Notes: generated from the letters alone by a model not told the origin. Positions 10,771 to 22,585 are shown, numbered from the stretch's first letter. The stretch is DNA of 64,000 nt from Peromyscus leucopus (GCF_004664715.2 NC_051083.1:98547661-98611660); one strand, 5' to 3'. Translations and numbers: made by a program.

Positions 10771-12244
10771 AGCAGCCACATTTTAAAGCGTGTTCTTATC
10801 CTGAGTGCTTCGAAGTGTGCCAGGTAGTTCAGTCTAAGGCATAATCAATAAATGATCATTGTTTACACATAAATTCATGATTCCACTAGAAGTTTCTATA
10901 GACACAAATAGCAATTTACATGTTGCATATTTAGTGCTAGAAGATTTAAGAAATGAACTTTGAAGACTAGAATAATCAAGGATACTTTTTTAGGGGCTAG
11001 GTCTTAAATTAGAATTCAGAAGATGAGAAAGATGTGAGCGAGAGTGACACTTTCAATAAAGACCGAGACAGGACAGACCCTACCATGTTAGTCAACTACA
11101 GAATATAGTAGATTCTGAGGTCAGATAGCCAGAGTCGTGTCAAACTCTAAAAGCTTTGAACAGCAAGTAAAAATGTTGTAGACTGCCAATTGAATCAGAA
11201 GAAAAGCAATTCCAGCAGAAATCACACAAATAAGCATGCAGAGTTTTAAATTTAGGTTGTTTACCACTATTAAACTAGTCAATGCCTTTGGTAGGTGTGA
11301 TTCATATTTATAGTGTAATAAGGCTCAAGTTTAAGTTATGTAGATTATATATTTCTTAGTAGAAACTGATTTTAGGTAAAACATTATCACACAAACAGAA
11401 TCTTCTTTCCTTTCATAATTTTTTTTTCTGATAAAATGTTTCTCCATAGAACTACAAACACAGTCCTTGTAAATTTAAGCACTGGTAGTGACCCCTGCTC
11501 CTGCGCATTAATCCAAGTTCTCTGGTTCATAGATCATAACATTTAGATTGAGCTCTTTGAATTCACTGGAGAAAATGGTATTCCTCAACAGAGAAGTGAA
11601 ACTTATTTCTTAAGTTGGCACTCATCTTTCTTTAGCACCAACTCATTAAAATACTGTGAAATTAGTTTGTAGGCAATCATATTGAGTTTTTAATACATCT
11701 ATTGTTAAAGATGTTTTTTTTCCTCTTAGTAAGGTTGGATGTTCCAAGAGAATATTTCAAATCTAATAATTGAATTTTGAATTGCCTTGTTCCAGGAATG
11801 TATTTTCTAAGTTTGTCTGAGTTCAATTAGATGGAAGTTCTTACATAGTTCAATCTAAGTTCTACTCTGTTGGAATTGATAAATTCAAATTTTCTTGCAT
11901 ATTTTTAAATCAAACCTCTACTTTTGACACATCTATTACATGCTATAAATGATCAAGGAAGGTAGCAGAAAACAATTTCATGTGTATATTAGGTACCTTT
12001 AAATTATGATATGTAATTTAAGTTAATTTGGTAGTTATAATGCCTTTTTATTATTATGCTGTTGGCTTATTCAAGATAACATTGGCAGATAAGTATACTT
12101 TGAATCATGATAGGAATTCTCTTCAATACTTGAGGCAAAGTTATACAAACTGCTTGTATTTATAAGAGAATAGCAATACATCCTTAAAATATCACCTTTC
12201 TAAGTAACTCAGTTTTTCTTTTCAAAAATCTTTACACTTTAGCT
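10771..12244. other. No gene seen; AT-rich unique sequence
   Basis: I see no SINE, LTR or exon-like frame in this 1.5 kb. Confidence 0.35.
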
Positions 12245-12600
12245 GGCACATAGTAAATGTATTTATAGATAGGCTATAGTGTGACATTTCAATACAGGTA
12301 CTCAATGTAATTGATACATCCTTCATCTGGAATACTTATCATTTCTTTGTATTTGGACTATTTAAAACCCTTTCTCCAAGTTATTTTAAAATGTATAATG
12401 AAATCTTGTAAATTATACTTATCCTACCGTGCTATAGAACATTAGAAGTCATTTCTCTGATCCAACTGCATTCCTGTATGTCTTAATCATCCTTTCTTTA
12501 ACGCCCTCTCCCACGTGCTGTTTCTAGGCTCTGGTAACACTGCTGTTCTATTCTCGTCTTCTTTGAGATTAGCTTTTTACCTCCAAATATAAGTGAGACA
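12245..12600 (-). mobile_element. Old L1 3'-region remnant, antisense
   Basis: The order of phrases (GGTACTCAATGTAATTGATA, TCATTTCTTTGTATTTGG, CCGTGCTATAGAACATTAGA, CTGGTAACACTGCTGTTCTA) follows the antisense 3' region of ancient mammalian L1. It parallels 430-700 and 19815-20400. Confidence 0.55.
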
Positions 12601-12937
12601 AAAAAAAAAAAAACCCACTTCTCTAAAGTAATTTTTAAAAATGAATTTACTCTATTGAAGATCAATAAATGATAAATTACCAGCCCCTGGTCAGGCCTTG
12701 CTAAATGTATATACATATTAATTTAGATGGCCACAGATTTCTCCTTCATTGTGACCTTTATGTTGTCAATAACAGAAATATATTACTGAACACATCACAG
12801 CTCTTAGGAAATGAATGGGAAGCTTATCATAATCACTGTAATCATTTTTGAATTTATGTTAATTGAACTCATAATGGTGAGAATAAAGCACATTAAGTAC
12901 ATTTCCAGAAATAAACTCTTAAGAATTTATGAGCGCT

Positions 12938-13150
12938 AGGGCTGGAAAGGTGGCCCAATGGTTAAGAGCCGATACTGCTCTTATAGAGGACCCAACTTTG
13001 ACTCCAGCACCCAAATTGGTCTCCAAGAGGGATCCATAGCCAATTGTTGGCCTCCATAGACAATTATATGCACCTGCACATACCTAACCACAGACAACAT
13101 ATACACACAGCATATACACTTAATTAAACGTAAAGGTAGTCTTCAAAAAG
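12938..13150 (+). mobile_element. Diverged B3/B2-class SINE, sense
   Basis: GGGCTGGAAAGGTGGCCCAA, then TGGTTAAGAGC and ACTGCTCTTATAGAGG, form a B2-type tRNA-derived head. It is followed by a B3-like body and a CACATAC-rich 3' end. Confidence 0.72.
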
Positions 13151-13727
13151 AGAATTTATTAGCTCTGTTAAAGCACAATGTACACATTTTTTAATACAAT
13201 GGACATAGTCAACATCAGTGTTGCTGAAATGTCCTGTCTGACCTAGAAAAGAATGATTCTTTTTCAGTAATTATGAAGTCACTACAAAATTACTATTTTG
13301 AAATTTTCTAAGAAATTCTTTTTTATAATTATAATTTTTATGTTCTGACAATGGCTAAGCTTAAGATGTCTTGATTTTCAAAGAAAGTTTTCATATACAA
13401 ATATTACACTTTTCTGTACCCAAAGCTTCATTGCTCTGCTAACTTTACATAAAAGAAAATAAACTTGCTACAGCTACTTAAAAATAACTTCAGCCTATCA
13501 GGAATCTGGCATGTAGCTGACTTGGAAGACTTCTGGACAGTCATGTTGAGATAATTAGGGAACAAAAGGTAGAAAAAGTTCCCAACTCACTTGTTAAACT
13601 TTAATCACAATCATTTAATTTCTTCCTTTTTTTTTGCGCCAAACTCCTTCTTAAAGTACTGAGAAAGATCTTCTAATAATGGCAAATGAGAAACTAAGTT
13701 TGCTCATTTAGGCAAATAATGAATAAT
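13151..13727. other. No gene seen
   Basis: AT-rich sequence with no recognised repeat or coding signal. Confidence 0.35.
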
Positions 13728-13880
13728 CGGAGGCCAGTAGAGGGTGTCAGAACCCATGCATGGGACTTGAGTTACAGATGTTTGTGAGCTACCATATTGG
13801 TGCTGGGAATCAAACGAAGTCCTCTGGAAGAAAAGCCAGTTATCTTGTCTACTGACCCATCTCTCCAACCCCTTGAAATC
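13728..13880 (-). mobile_element. B3/B2-class SINE, antisense
   Basis: The minus strand reads GGGGTTGGAGAGATGGGTCA, then ATTCCCAGCACC, CTCACAAACATCTGTAACTC and TCTGACACCCTCTACTGGCC, in the standard B3 order. Confidence 0.85.
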
Positions 13881-13989
13881 ATCATTTAAATTGAAATGAC
13901 AAATGTGGTATTGATTTTCTGTGTAATCATTCTTAGACAGAAGGACCATTAGAGGTAAGTAGTTATTCAGCAGACATAGTGCTTGGCAT

Positions 13990-14100
13990 GATATAACTGC
14001 AGTTATAGATTCTCTTAAGGTTGAAGCAGGACATTGAGATCAGCCTGGATAGTAAAGTGAGGTCTGTATTAAACATGAATAAATGAAAAAAAAAAAGTAA
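13990..14100 (+). mobile_element. Decayed B1-like fragment
   Basis: GATCAGCCTGGATAGTAAAG followed by an A-rich tail resembles the 3' half of a B1/B4 SINE. It is short and diverged. Confidence 0.3.
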
Positions 14101-14267
14101 ATTAAAAGGACATGACAAGTCAACAGATTCAGTTATTTATAGATGTTAAACTCATTTATAGTATAAAGGGGTGTGAAGTTAAATTATATAAAAATATAGT
14201 TCAACAATTTCATAAAACCTTCTTTTGTTTCTATTATTAGAAAAATACATTTAGCCTGAAAATTATT

Positions 14268-14747
14268 TGTATCACAAATCTTAAAAGGTCTTATTAATGA
14301 AAATAAACCTGGAGCAATGTATTGAGGTAAAGATAGAGAAGCAGAACAAGCCACAGCTTCTTCACTTTGCCATTTCCTCAGCTGATCCTGTTTACTTAGA
14401 CTGGAAGCATCTGAGTCCTCATCCAGAATGAATATCTCAGCTGAACTGCTGCTAAAAGTCTAAAAGCTTAATCAGCTCTAGTTCCTGGTTTTCATGCCTT
14501 ATATACCTTTCTGCTTTCTGCCATCACTTCCTGGGATTAAAGGCATGAGTCACCATGCCTGGCTGTTTCCAGTGTGGCTTTAAACTCACAGAGAGCCAGG
14601 TAGATCTCTGCCTCTGGAACGCTAGGATTAAAGGCGTGTGCTACCACTGCCTAACCTCTATGTTTAATATTGTGGCTGTTCTGTTCTCTGACCCCAGATA
14701 AGTTTATTAGGGTGCACAATATTTTGGGGGCACAATATATCACTACA
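14268..14747 (-). mobile_element. Solo LTR, copy B of the three-copy ~480-bp family
   Basis: Exactly 480 bp lie between TGTATCAC (14268) and CACTACA (14747), and a perfect 6-bp duplication ATTATT flanks it at 14262-14267 and 14748-14753. On the minus strand it has TGTAGTGATATATTGTG at its start, an AATAAAC box soon after, an embedded B1-like dimer, a TATA-like GGTATATAAGGC near mid-length, and AATAAGACC close to the 3' end. It is uninterrupted, so it is the best reference copy in this window. Confidence 0.88.
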
Positions 14748-14764
14748 ATTATTGTTTAAAAGAA

Positions 14765-14885
14765 GACCTTTTTGTTGGAGACCTGATCTCATCATGTAGT
14801 TTAAACTTGTCTCAGACTCCAGGGAATCCTCCTGTTGCATATTCTCCAGTGCTGTGATTATAGGCATGGGGTACCACATGTGCCA
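14765..14885 (-). mobile_element. Diverged B1/B4-like SINE, antisense
   Basis: Phrases such as CTCATCATGTAGTTTAAAC, then CCTCCTGTTGC and GTGATTATAGGCATG, follow antisense B1 order with heavy divergence. Confidence 0.45.
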
Positions 14886-14939
14886 TAACAACAAGCTGGT
14901 AATAACATACATGTTTTAAAAATATGTCAGCTGTGATTA

Positions 14940-15079
14940 GGTTTGAAAACATGGAATTAAAGGCATTAAAATTGTAAAGGAAGAAACAAAACTGTATTTA
15001 TTCACACATGGTTTGAAAACATGGAATTAAAGGCATTAAAATTGTGAAGGAAGAAACAAAACTGTATTTATTCACACAT
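14940..15079 (+). repeat. 70-bp tandem duplication
   Basis: Two adjacent 70-bp units (14940-15009 and 15010-15079) begin GGTTTGAAAACATGGAATTA and end TTTATTCACACAT. They differ at one position, A14976 versus G15046, so the duplication is recent. No transposon structure is visible. Confidence 0.97.
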
Positions 15080-15109
15080 CACCCAAGTGTATACAAAGAA
15101 AATTCCACA

Positions 15110-15345
15110 TAAGTCTCCATAGAGACAATTCTTAAAAGTCCTATGAACATTAATAGCAAAGATACAGGATACTAGATCAATGTACAAAAATTGGTTGTAT
15201 TTGTATCTATGATCAATGAAAAATAACAATACTAAGAAAGTAATTCCAGTAGTAATAACATTAAAAGCAATAAAATATTTATAAATTTATTTAAGCAAAG
15301 AAGTTTGAGATATGTATATGGAAAATGAAAAAAAATATTATTCAA
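15110..15345 (+). mobile_element. Old L1 ORF2 remnant, sense
   Basis: AAGATACAGGATACTAGATC, TACAAAAATTGGTTGTATTT and ATTTATTTAAGCAAAGAAG follow the order of the L1 ORF2 segment encoding '...AGYKINTQKS...'. No frame is open. Confidence 0.6.
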
Positions 15346-16079
15346 TGCAATTAGACAATACCTAAATGAATGAGACAGAATTCAATGTTATTACTTAATG
15401 ACAATGAGAAACAGCCACTAGGAAGGAAATCAGGTCAGGGATAATGAGCTGTGTATGATGTTCTCAGCTCGCAAAAGGCAAATTTGAGAGGAAATTGGCC
15501 CTATATCATATATTTGATAACTTCAAATCACTAATATCTAGGTATAGTTAAGTAATACACTATGTAACTTTATTGCAAATGATATACCTATTCCAGTGAT
15601 TCCCACAAAACACTTTAACCAACGTCCTTGAGATAGTTACAAACAACACAAAGCCAATCTTACTATAGTCCTCATTGGTCAGATTGGCCACAATGGTCCT
15701 CAGAGTATGGAATTTTGCCTTCTCAAATTCTTCTATTTCTTCTTCAAATTACTTATTTATATTTTAATTTGTATGTATGGGTACTTTCTACATCTATGTC
15801 TATGCATGCCTGGTGTCTAAGAATATAAAAAATCATCAGATACCCTGGAACTGGAATCACAGATGGTTGAGCCATTGTGATAGTTCTGGGATTTAAAACT
15901 GGATTTCCAGCACCATCTTTCTTCTTCTTTAGGAAAGGTCTTGCTGCGTAGCCCAGGCTACTGGCATTGAATAAGATATGTATCCTTTCCCCTCTCAGGC
16001 TCAGGCAACATCTCAGAAGAGGAAGAATGGAAGATTTGGAAGATAGATATAGGACTGTCACCTACTTCTCCAGAACCAT
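15346..16079. other. No gene seen; possible SINE scraps near 15.89-16.01 kb
   Basis: Mostly unassigned. Around 15890-16010 there is a short antisense B1-like phrase (CTTGCTGCGTAGCCCAGGCT), too short to delimit. Confidence 0.35.
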
Positions 16080-17318
16080 GTCTGAATGCATACCGCCATG
16101 CTCCCACCATGATGATAATGGATTGATCCTCTGAAGCTGTAAGTAAGCCACCACAATTACATGTTTTCCTTTATAAGAGTTGCCGTGGGTTGCGTTGTCT
16201 CTTGACAGCAATAGAAACCCTAACTAAAACAGAAGTTGGTACCAGGGACTGGGGTATTGCTGTGACAGGCTGGACCATTTTTTTTTTCGTTTGGAGGTAT
16301 ATGGACTTGGCGAGTTTGGTCAGGAAAGCAGTGGAATGCTTTAAGCACTTCTTAATTGGCCATTCTAGTAGGAGCATGGAAGACAGTGGTGTTATGTGAA
16401 CTGTGGAATACTCACTCAAGAGGTTTTAGAGAAGAATTTTAGTATGTGGCCTAGAGATCATTTCTGTGATATTTTAGTGAAGAAAGTGGCTGCTTTTTTG
16501 CCCTTGTCTGAAAATCTTGAGGCTAAAATGAAGAGTTTTGCATTAATTCCATCAGCGATAGAAATGTCAATACAGCCTAGTATAAACTCTATCATGTGGT
16601 TATTAGTGGTAACTCTAATGAAGATTTATAGTGAAAAGGAGAAAGCTGAGCAAATAAAATTTAAAAAAATTGAAAATTTTGGGGAGAAAAAGAGCACCAG
16701 GAAGTGAAATGGAGTTAAGTCCTGTGTTCAAGGAAATAAATAGATTAAGAAAATGAACAAAGGGAGTGGTGACCTCAGGGAAAGATCCCACTCAGCTAAG
16801 TTTCCAACTTATGAAAAGGAATTAAAGAAAATCTTAGACACAGGGTGTGGTGGTACATACCTTTAATTCCAATATTTAGAAGGTGCACGCTGGCAGATCT
16901 CTGAGTTTTAGATAAGTCTGGTCTACAGAGCAAGTTTCAGGACAGCCAAGCTTAGACAATGAAAGCCAAAAAGCTGGTGAAGATGTAATTGAATGAGGGG
17001 GCCATGTTCCAGCCCCAGCAAACAGTAGAAGTTGGCAGCTTTGGCCATGTGGTTCTGGCTTTAGAGTTAAACATAGAATAAACAGGTTATGGGCTTTGCC
17101 CCTGTGGCTAGGGAAAGCTGCTGAGGCCAGGCATGTGTCAAGGGTGTCCCTGAATGGAGGTCCAGAGAGGCCATTTTATTCCCGTCCTGTGTGTGTTCTG
17201 GCTCTGACTTCTTTTGATAATGAACTGTGATGTGGAAGCATATGCTAAATAAACCCTTTCCTCCTCAACTTACTTTGGTCATGGTGTTTCATTACAGCAA
17301 TAGTAACCTTGAGTAAGA
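16080..17318 (+). mobile_element. ERVL-MaLR element: LTR end, internal region, second LTR end
   Basis: The stretch begins with an ORR1/MT-like LTR 3' end (CCTCTGAAGCTGTAAGTAAG ... CAGCAATAGAAACCCTAACT). It continues into the typical MaLR internal opening (GTTGGTACCAGGGACTGGGG and TATTGCTGTGACAGG) and ends with another LTR-like end (AAATAAACCCTTTCC ... CAGCAATAGTAACC). MaLRs are non-autonomous retroelements without functional genes. The short open frames inside (for example 16396-16707) belong to this internal region. A B1 sits in it at 16838-16970. Confidence 0.72.
16838..16970 (+). mobile_element. B1 SINE, sense, inside the MaLR element
   Basis: GGTGTGGTGGTACATACCTT, GATCTCTGAGTTTTAGA and TCTGGTCTACAGAGCAAG follow B1 order. 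Moderate divergence and no clear tail indicate an older copy. Confidence 0.75.
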
Positions 17319-17324
17319 CAAACT

Positions 17325-17660
17325 GGTAAATCCAGCATAACACATAATAGGATATTATTCATCCATTAGAGGAATGAAGTATTGATCAATTTGCTAAATC
17401 AACATAATATGTTAAGTGAAAAGAAGTGAGGCATACTAACTGTGTGTATTCATATTGTGACATAAGGTCTAATATAACTGAAATTTATCGTATTGATTTC
17501 TTTACTCTGGATACCACACAAAACAGTGCGATGTACTACTCAAGAGTCTTGGTAGTATTTGTGGCAATGTAGTAAGTGAAACTAAAGAACAAATGAAAAT
17601 GATACCCAGCTTAAATTATATTGCTTTAAAGAAGACTGACAAAAGTCAAAGTATAAATAT
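17325..17660 (+). mobile_element. Old L1 3'-ORF2 remnant, sense
   Basis: ATATTATTCATCCATTAGAG, GGAATGAAGTATTGATCAA and AATATGTTAAGTGAAA correspond to the diagnostic L1 stretch near the ORF2 end. It is ancient and frame-broken. Confidence 0.55.
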
Positions 17661-18177
17661 CTGATATATAAAATACATAACAGTGAAATGTATTGTTTTT
17701 CAAAATAAAAGGTCTTTTATTTTCTCTTGGTGAATAATTTTCAAGGATCTACTGTCACTTTGCTATGTGTAAATTACTGGCTTAGGCACTGTAGGAAAAA
17801 AAAAAAAAACCCTTACGTGTTAATAGTTGAAACAGTTTAAAGTCCGGTAGAGAAAATAAGGCATTGCTCTACACTATTATGGGGCCTTAACCGGACAGCG
17901 TAAGTAGTGTGGGAGCCAGCGTTTCAGACACATGGGACTACAGAGGGAAAAGGGTGCATATCCGATTGTGAGGACATAGTTGCAAAGAACATTGCAATGG
18001 AACTAGAAGGTTAAGTAGGATTAGACTAAAAAATAAGATGGGGCAATTTCATGGAGTTTATAAACTGTCAGCAATATTTTGTAATGAGAATGCTCTTTGA
18101 ACCTTTTTCAATTTTTTAAAATCAGAATTGTGCAATGCTACAGCTACTAATTGGAAGACAAATATGTGACATGAATG
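17661..18177. other. No gene seen
   Basis: Unassigned AT-rich sequence with a poly(A) run at about 17794-17808. Confidence 0.35.
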
Positions 18178-18204
18178 TGTATATATATATATATATATAT
18201 ATAT
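18178..18204 (+). repeat. (TA)n microsatellite
   Basis: About 13 uninterrupted TA units. Confidence 0.95.
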
Positions 18205-18289
18205 CCATAGCTAAAAAATAATAAAGTAAATAATTTCATTTAAAAAGATCCAATAAATTTTTATGACTTATCTATTTAAGTCTCCTTTT

Positions 18290-18410
18290 AAGCCAAGTGG
18301 GCTGACTTTTATTTGTGATTCCAGCATTTGTGGCCTGAGCAGGAAAAATCCTCTATGTTCAAGGCCAGACTTGTCTACAGAATGAGACTCTATCTTACAG
18401 AACAACAAAA
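18290..18410 (+). mobile_element. Diverged B1-type SINE, sense
   Basis: GTGATTCCAGCATTTGTGG, CTATGTTCAAGGCCAGAC and TTGTCTACAGAATGAGAC match B1 order. It is probably an early B1. Confidence 0.6.
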
Positions 18411-19354
18411 CAATCTATAATCAATACAGTAATAATATGTGATTGTGGAGCATTCAGCTGTAAATGATAGCTGTGAATTTAGAAAAATGAAATGGCTCAT
18501 TTCAGATCGTATCTGATCATGTGTGATGACAAATAACTGACGGCCCTTTACACAGTCACTTGATCGCTTGTAATTGTGTATGGCCATCATATGGGCCCAA
18601 GCAAACTCATAATTGAAGTACATCTCTTAAGTTTTATAGTGATTCCACATTGCTGATTTTATGACTGCCTCCTTTAGGCACAAAACAGAGCGGTTGTATC
18701 TTTATACTTGTGTGCAATACCAGCTCTCTGAATTTAATATATGCTATATGTATTAAAGTAATCAAGGGACTTAACAGTACCTGAGTTAATCTTATTATGA
18801 GCTGCTTTTCTCTTTCCAGACCAAGTCTCCACTTGTGAAAAGCCATTAGAACTCTGATAAAGACCAAATTTTCTACTAAATACTTGTGGGTGACTTTTAA
18901 GTTCATGGACTATACACCACACACAAAAATTAAGCATTTGTGATATATAGATGTTCACTTAAATAGTCAACTTTAATATTATTTCAAATGCAAATACATA
19001 TTCCCAGAATTTTGATATGATCACATTTGTATTTGTGAATAAACCAGTTTGATGGAGACTTTCAAATGATCTATTAGTTCAAACGTAAAATTATAATTTA
19101 AAACTTGGCCTGATTTATTATTTCTCATGTAATTGTTTTATCTATTTAGTATAATACAATATCCTTAAATACAGAGCTATATGAAATAATACTCATATGC
19201 TTGGCTCTGAGTCAATAGTTAATTCTAGAGGTGCTTTAAAATTTGGGGCTGAAAGAGTAAATGCAAGCAACCATATAAATGGCTCTGCCACACCCTGTCT
19301 TTTAGTTCCCACCTTTATTTTATTCCAGAATTCTGAATTTTCAAACTTGATTCT
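18411..19354. other. No gene seen
   Basis: No recognised repeat or exon. The antisense frames at 18390-18958 have no domain. Confidence 0.35.
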
Positions 19355-19560
19355 ATTTTTTGAAGAAAGGATTTCATGTAGTTCAGGCTGGCCTCAAACT
19401 TGTTGTGTAGTTTAGAATGATCTGGACCTTTGTGATACTTCTGTGAAATTCTTTGTGAATCTATATCTGCATCCAATTTATGGCATACTGCAAATTGAAT
19501 TCAGCCGTTCATGTATGGTAGCTGAACACTCTACCAATTGAGATGCATCCCCAGACAGTT
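19355..19560 (-). mobile_element. B4-type SINE (B1 plus ID parts), antisense
   Basis: The plus strand shows an antisense B1 part (GTTCAGGCTGGCCTCAAACT), then an antisense ID-like tRNA head (CACTCTACCAATTGAGATGC). This is the fusion order that defines B4. Confidence 0.55.
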
Positions 19561-19684
19561 CTATTTTATATTCTACATATAGATAATGTCAATCAAAAAT
19601 AGACTTTTTTGTTTTATATTCTATTTTATATTATATAATATCAACAAAACTAGAATTATCTGGGCATGTGTCTCCATTGGTAGA

Positions 19685-19738
19685 GTGTATATACACACAT
19701 ATGTACATATGTATATATAATATATATATATATATAAT
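19685..19738 (+). repeat. TA/CA-rich low-complexity tract
   Basis: Mixed TATATACACACATATG and (TA)n runs. Confidence 0.85.
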
Positions 19739-19814
19739 GAAGTATAATGCCTCCTATTAAGTATATCTCAAAAGTATAAAAGTATAATACATCTCATTAA
19801 AATAGATCGTTTCA

Positions 19815-20400
19815 TATGTACATTGCTTAATGATCACATTAGGATAATTAGACTATCCATCGCCATAATCTTTCATCATTCATTCTTTGTTAAGTACATT
19901 TTTTGGATTCTCTTTTGTGACTATTTTGACTATAGTCACATATAGTCAAATTACCTGGCATTTACTCTCCCTATATAGCTATAATATTGTATCCATTGAA
20001 CGACCCGTCTCAACTTCTTACTCTCTGTTCACTTCATACTTAACAATCAGTATTCTGTTCTCAACTCCTGTAGCATCATGTTCTCTTAGTTTCAATGTGA
20101 ATGAGACCATTTGGTGTTTCTCTTTTTGTGATATGCTTAACTTAAACAGCCTCTAGTTCCAACCAAACAGTCACAACTAATTCGACCTCATTTTTTTTTT
20201 ATAGTGGAATAGCATTCATTGTGTATATGAACCATGATTTCTTTGTCCATGATTTTCTTTCTTTCATTTGTTCCTTAATAAGCACTTAGATTGATTCCAT
20301 AATCTAGTGACTGAATTGTGTTGTAACGAACATGACAATGTAAGACTCTCCTCAACATATTGAGTTCATCTTTGCCAACATCTCAAAATTTTACATTCTC
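19815..20400 (-). mobile_element. Old L1 3' end, antisense
   Basis: The sequence contains the familiar antisense phrases GACTATAGTCACATATAGTC, AATAGCATTCATTGTGTATA and CACTTAGATTGATTCC in L1 order, running back into ORF2. Divergence is high. Confidence 0.68.
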
Positions 20401-20569
20401 CAGCATTTCAATTTAAAAGTTACCTCATGTTTTTTGTTTTCCCTAATAAAACTTTAAAAAATGTGTTAACAATTTAAACAATTAATAGTAATTAGAAAAA
20501 GACATTATGCATCATTGGGTTCATAACTTATGCACTAATTTTAACTATTGTACTAAACTACTTCTCTAT

Positions 20570-20640
20570 TTTTATTTTTGCTTTTTACCAATGAGGGAAC
20601 AGAGGCAAGAGCAATAAATTTATCCAAAAGTAACATCCAC
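20570..20640 (+). mobile_element. Possible MIR fragment
   Basis: CCAATGAGGGAACAGAGGCA resembles the MIR core region (ACAGATGAGGAAACTGAGGC). It is short. Confidence 0.35.
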
Positions 20641-20747
20641 ATTCAGAAGAAGCTAAAAGTGTGAAACAGGATTTGACTGATTTGAATTCTGTACATTATA
20701 ACTCTGATCCAAGTATGAAAATGCATAGTGTGTACTCTTTTTTAGTT

Positions 20748-20865
20748 TTTGTTTTTGAAACAAGGTATCATGTATCCCACACTGCCCTCAATTTTCTAGT
20801 CCTCCTGCCTCAGATTCCCAAGACCTGAGTTTACAGGTTGGTGCTACCACACTGCTAGATCTTAA
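20748..20865 (-). mobile_element. Diverged B1/B4 SINE, antisense
   Basis: TTTTTGAAACAAGGTATCAT, CCTCCTGCCTCAGATTCCCA and GGTTGGTGCTACCACACTGC follow antisense B1 order. Confidence 0.6.
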
Positions 20866-21029
20866 TGTCCTTACCTTTCTTCTTCTTCTTTCTGAAGACT
20901 TCCTTTGTTTCACATAAAAACACTGGTATGTACCACTCCTTATATTTATCAGAAAATCAGCCACTTGTGTAGATACACGATGTATCTGTATATATGAATT
21001 CATGTGTGTTATTGTGGGGGTCATGTGAT

Positions 21030-21220
21030 TAGGTTTTGAGATGGGGGTCCCACTTTTAGCCTTTGCTGTGTATTCAAGGCTAGGTGTCCCATGAACTTCA
21101 GGAGATCCTTTGTTTCTTCCTCCTATATCCCCTTTAGATTGTTGGGTTCTGAATATTCAAACTCAAGTTCTCTCCTTGCTTGGCAAACACTTTTAAGCAC
21201 TGAACCATCCCTCCAGCACC
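21030..21220 (-). mobile_element. B4/RSINE-type element, antisense
   Basis: The right end, CACTTTTAAGCACTGAACCA followed by TCCCTCCAGCACC, is an antisense tRNA-derived SINE head. The body fits B4/RSINE-like elements. Confidence 0.45.
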
Positions 21221-21639
21221 AACATGAGCTGCTTTGAATTTCAATTCCTTTTGTAGAAAGTGCAGAGACTTCTGTGGGCATTTGAATCCCATGGTTCTTT
21301 GCTACTTTCCTCAGCTCTCCCTCACATTCCCATCCTGTTTTCTTTTCCTCATCTTGATTTGGTTATCCCTGTTGGTCAGCCATTCTTGGATTGCTTCTGG
21401 TGATCGTCTCTCCAATCTACAAGGTGGTTCCTCTCTTTTCTCACTGCTCTGACCTCAATGCATTGAAAATATTTTAGCTTTTGCACCATAGAAGAAGAAG
21501 GCTCTCCATGATATTTCCTCTCATCTTTATCCATGCTTATAAAAGTTCTTCCCATTTCTACTTCTTTCTATTCTAAGGTTGGTCTATGCTCTTGACCTCA
21601 TGTCCTATCTGCTACCACTCTACTGGTGATTTATTTTTC
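21221..21639. other. No gene seen
   Basis: Pyrimidine-rich unassigned sequence. The 72-codon frame from 21234 has no known domain. Confidence 0.35.
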
Positions 21640-22177
21640 AAGATCTATTTTTCTCTTTTCCATAAATTACTTTAATCAGTGTACAAGACAGTGGGTTTTA
21701 TCATCTGATGCATCTTACCTCCCCACTGCTCTCCTCCATCCCTGCTCTTCCTTTTTCACCAATCCTTCTTTCCCTTCAAATAGTTCTCATTCTACTCTCA
21801 TCCCACATATGTTTATGCATGTATTTATATATAGATACAATATCTACATATGAAAATTTTGGATATTTATCATTCATTATCCACTTTATTCTTTCCTCTT
21901 TCCTCATAGTCTTCCTACTTTCATGTCATGTGTGGTCCCATTCATTTTCCAGTTGACATGATTTCATTCTTACAACTGAAAACAAAACCCTTCATTGTGT
22001 GTATATACCACATTTTCTCTATTCATTCCCGGGTGACTCTAGATCCTGCCAGACTGACAATGTTAATCATTATAGGTGGATCTGATGGTAGCTCTATTTC
22101 AGAAATCTCTATGATAATTTCCATAGTGGTTGCATCAGTTTACATTCTCAACAGAAGTGTATAAGAATTCTGCTTTG
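21640..22177 (-). mobile_element. Lx-type L1 ORF2/3' remnant, antisense (left part of host element)
   Basis: CATTGTGTGTATATACCACA, TTTTCTCTATTCATTCC, TTTCCATAGTGGTTGCATCA and GTTTACATTCTCAACAGAAG are antisense L1 phrases near the ORF2 end. The element stops at the retrocopy insertion and resumes at 24885 with TCCATATCCTTTTCAC and ATTTGTTTTCTTAATAATAG, the next L1 phrases in order. Confidence 0.75.
22163..22177. repeat. Left target-site duplication of the PPP1R3B retrocopy
   Basis: AAGAATTCTGCTTTG is repeated without mismatch at 24885-24899, immediately after the poly(A) of the retrocopy. Confidence 0.95.
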
Positions 22178-22585
22178 GATCTTTGCTAGCAAGGGGAAAG
22201 AAACCTTTACACGCTCCTCAGTCAGTTTCTACAACTGGACGTTCCACCATAGGAAATCGCCACCACTCCTTGGCTTGGGTCCCCTGGCTCCTGATGAAAC
22301 TGTGACCACTGTCCCCTTCCCAGATCCTGGACTTTAGCCACGTCACTCACCACATGCTGCATATCATGTGGCAGAGTGCTGCTCGCCCCAAGTGTGGCTA
22401 TTGGTCCCTGTCCCGGAAGTGATCATTGGCTGCATCCGGTATTCATGTATTGAGCCAGGGGAAGGTCTGGGATGGTACCCTTAGTAGGGAGAGGAAAGTT
22501 AAAGTGTGCCACCGGCTGCGGGAGCTGGAGTCCAGAGTGCAGCAATCCATGGAGTAGACCTCCACCCTGCTCGTCTAGCCTGGTG

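Noticed and set aside
14940..15079. CRISPR-like or other array
   Set aside because: There are only two adjacent 70-bp copies with no spacers, in a mammalian genome.
16396..16707. 103-codon frame in the MaLR internal region
   Set aside because: MaLR internal sequences are non-coding and this frame matches the repeat text.
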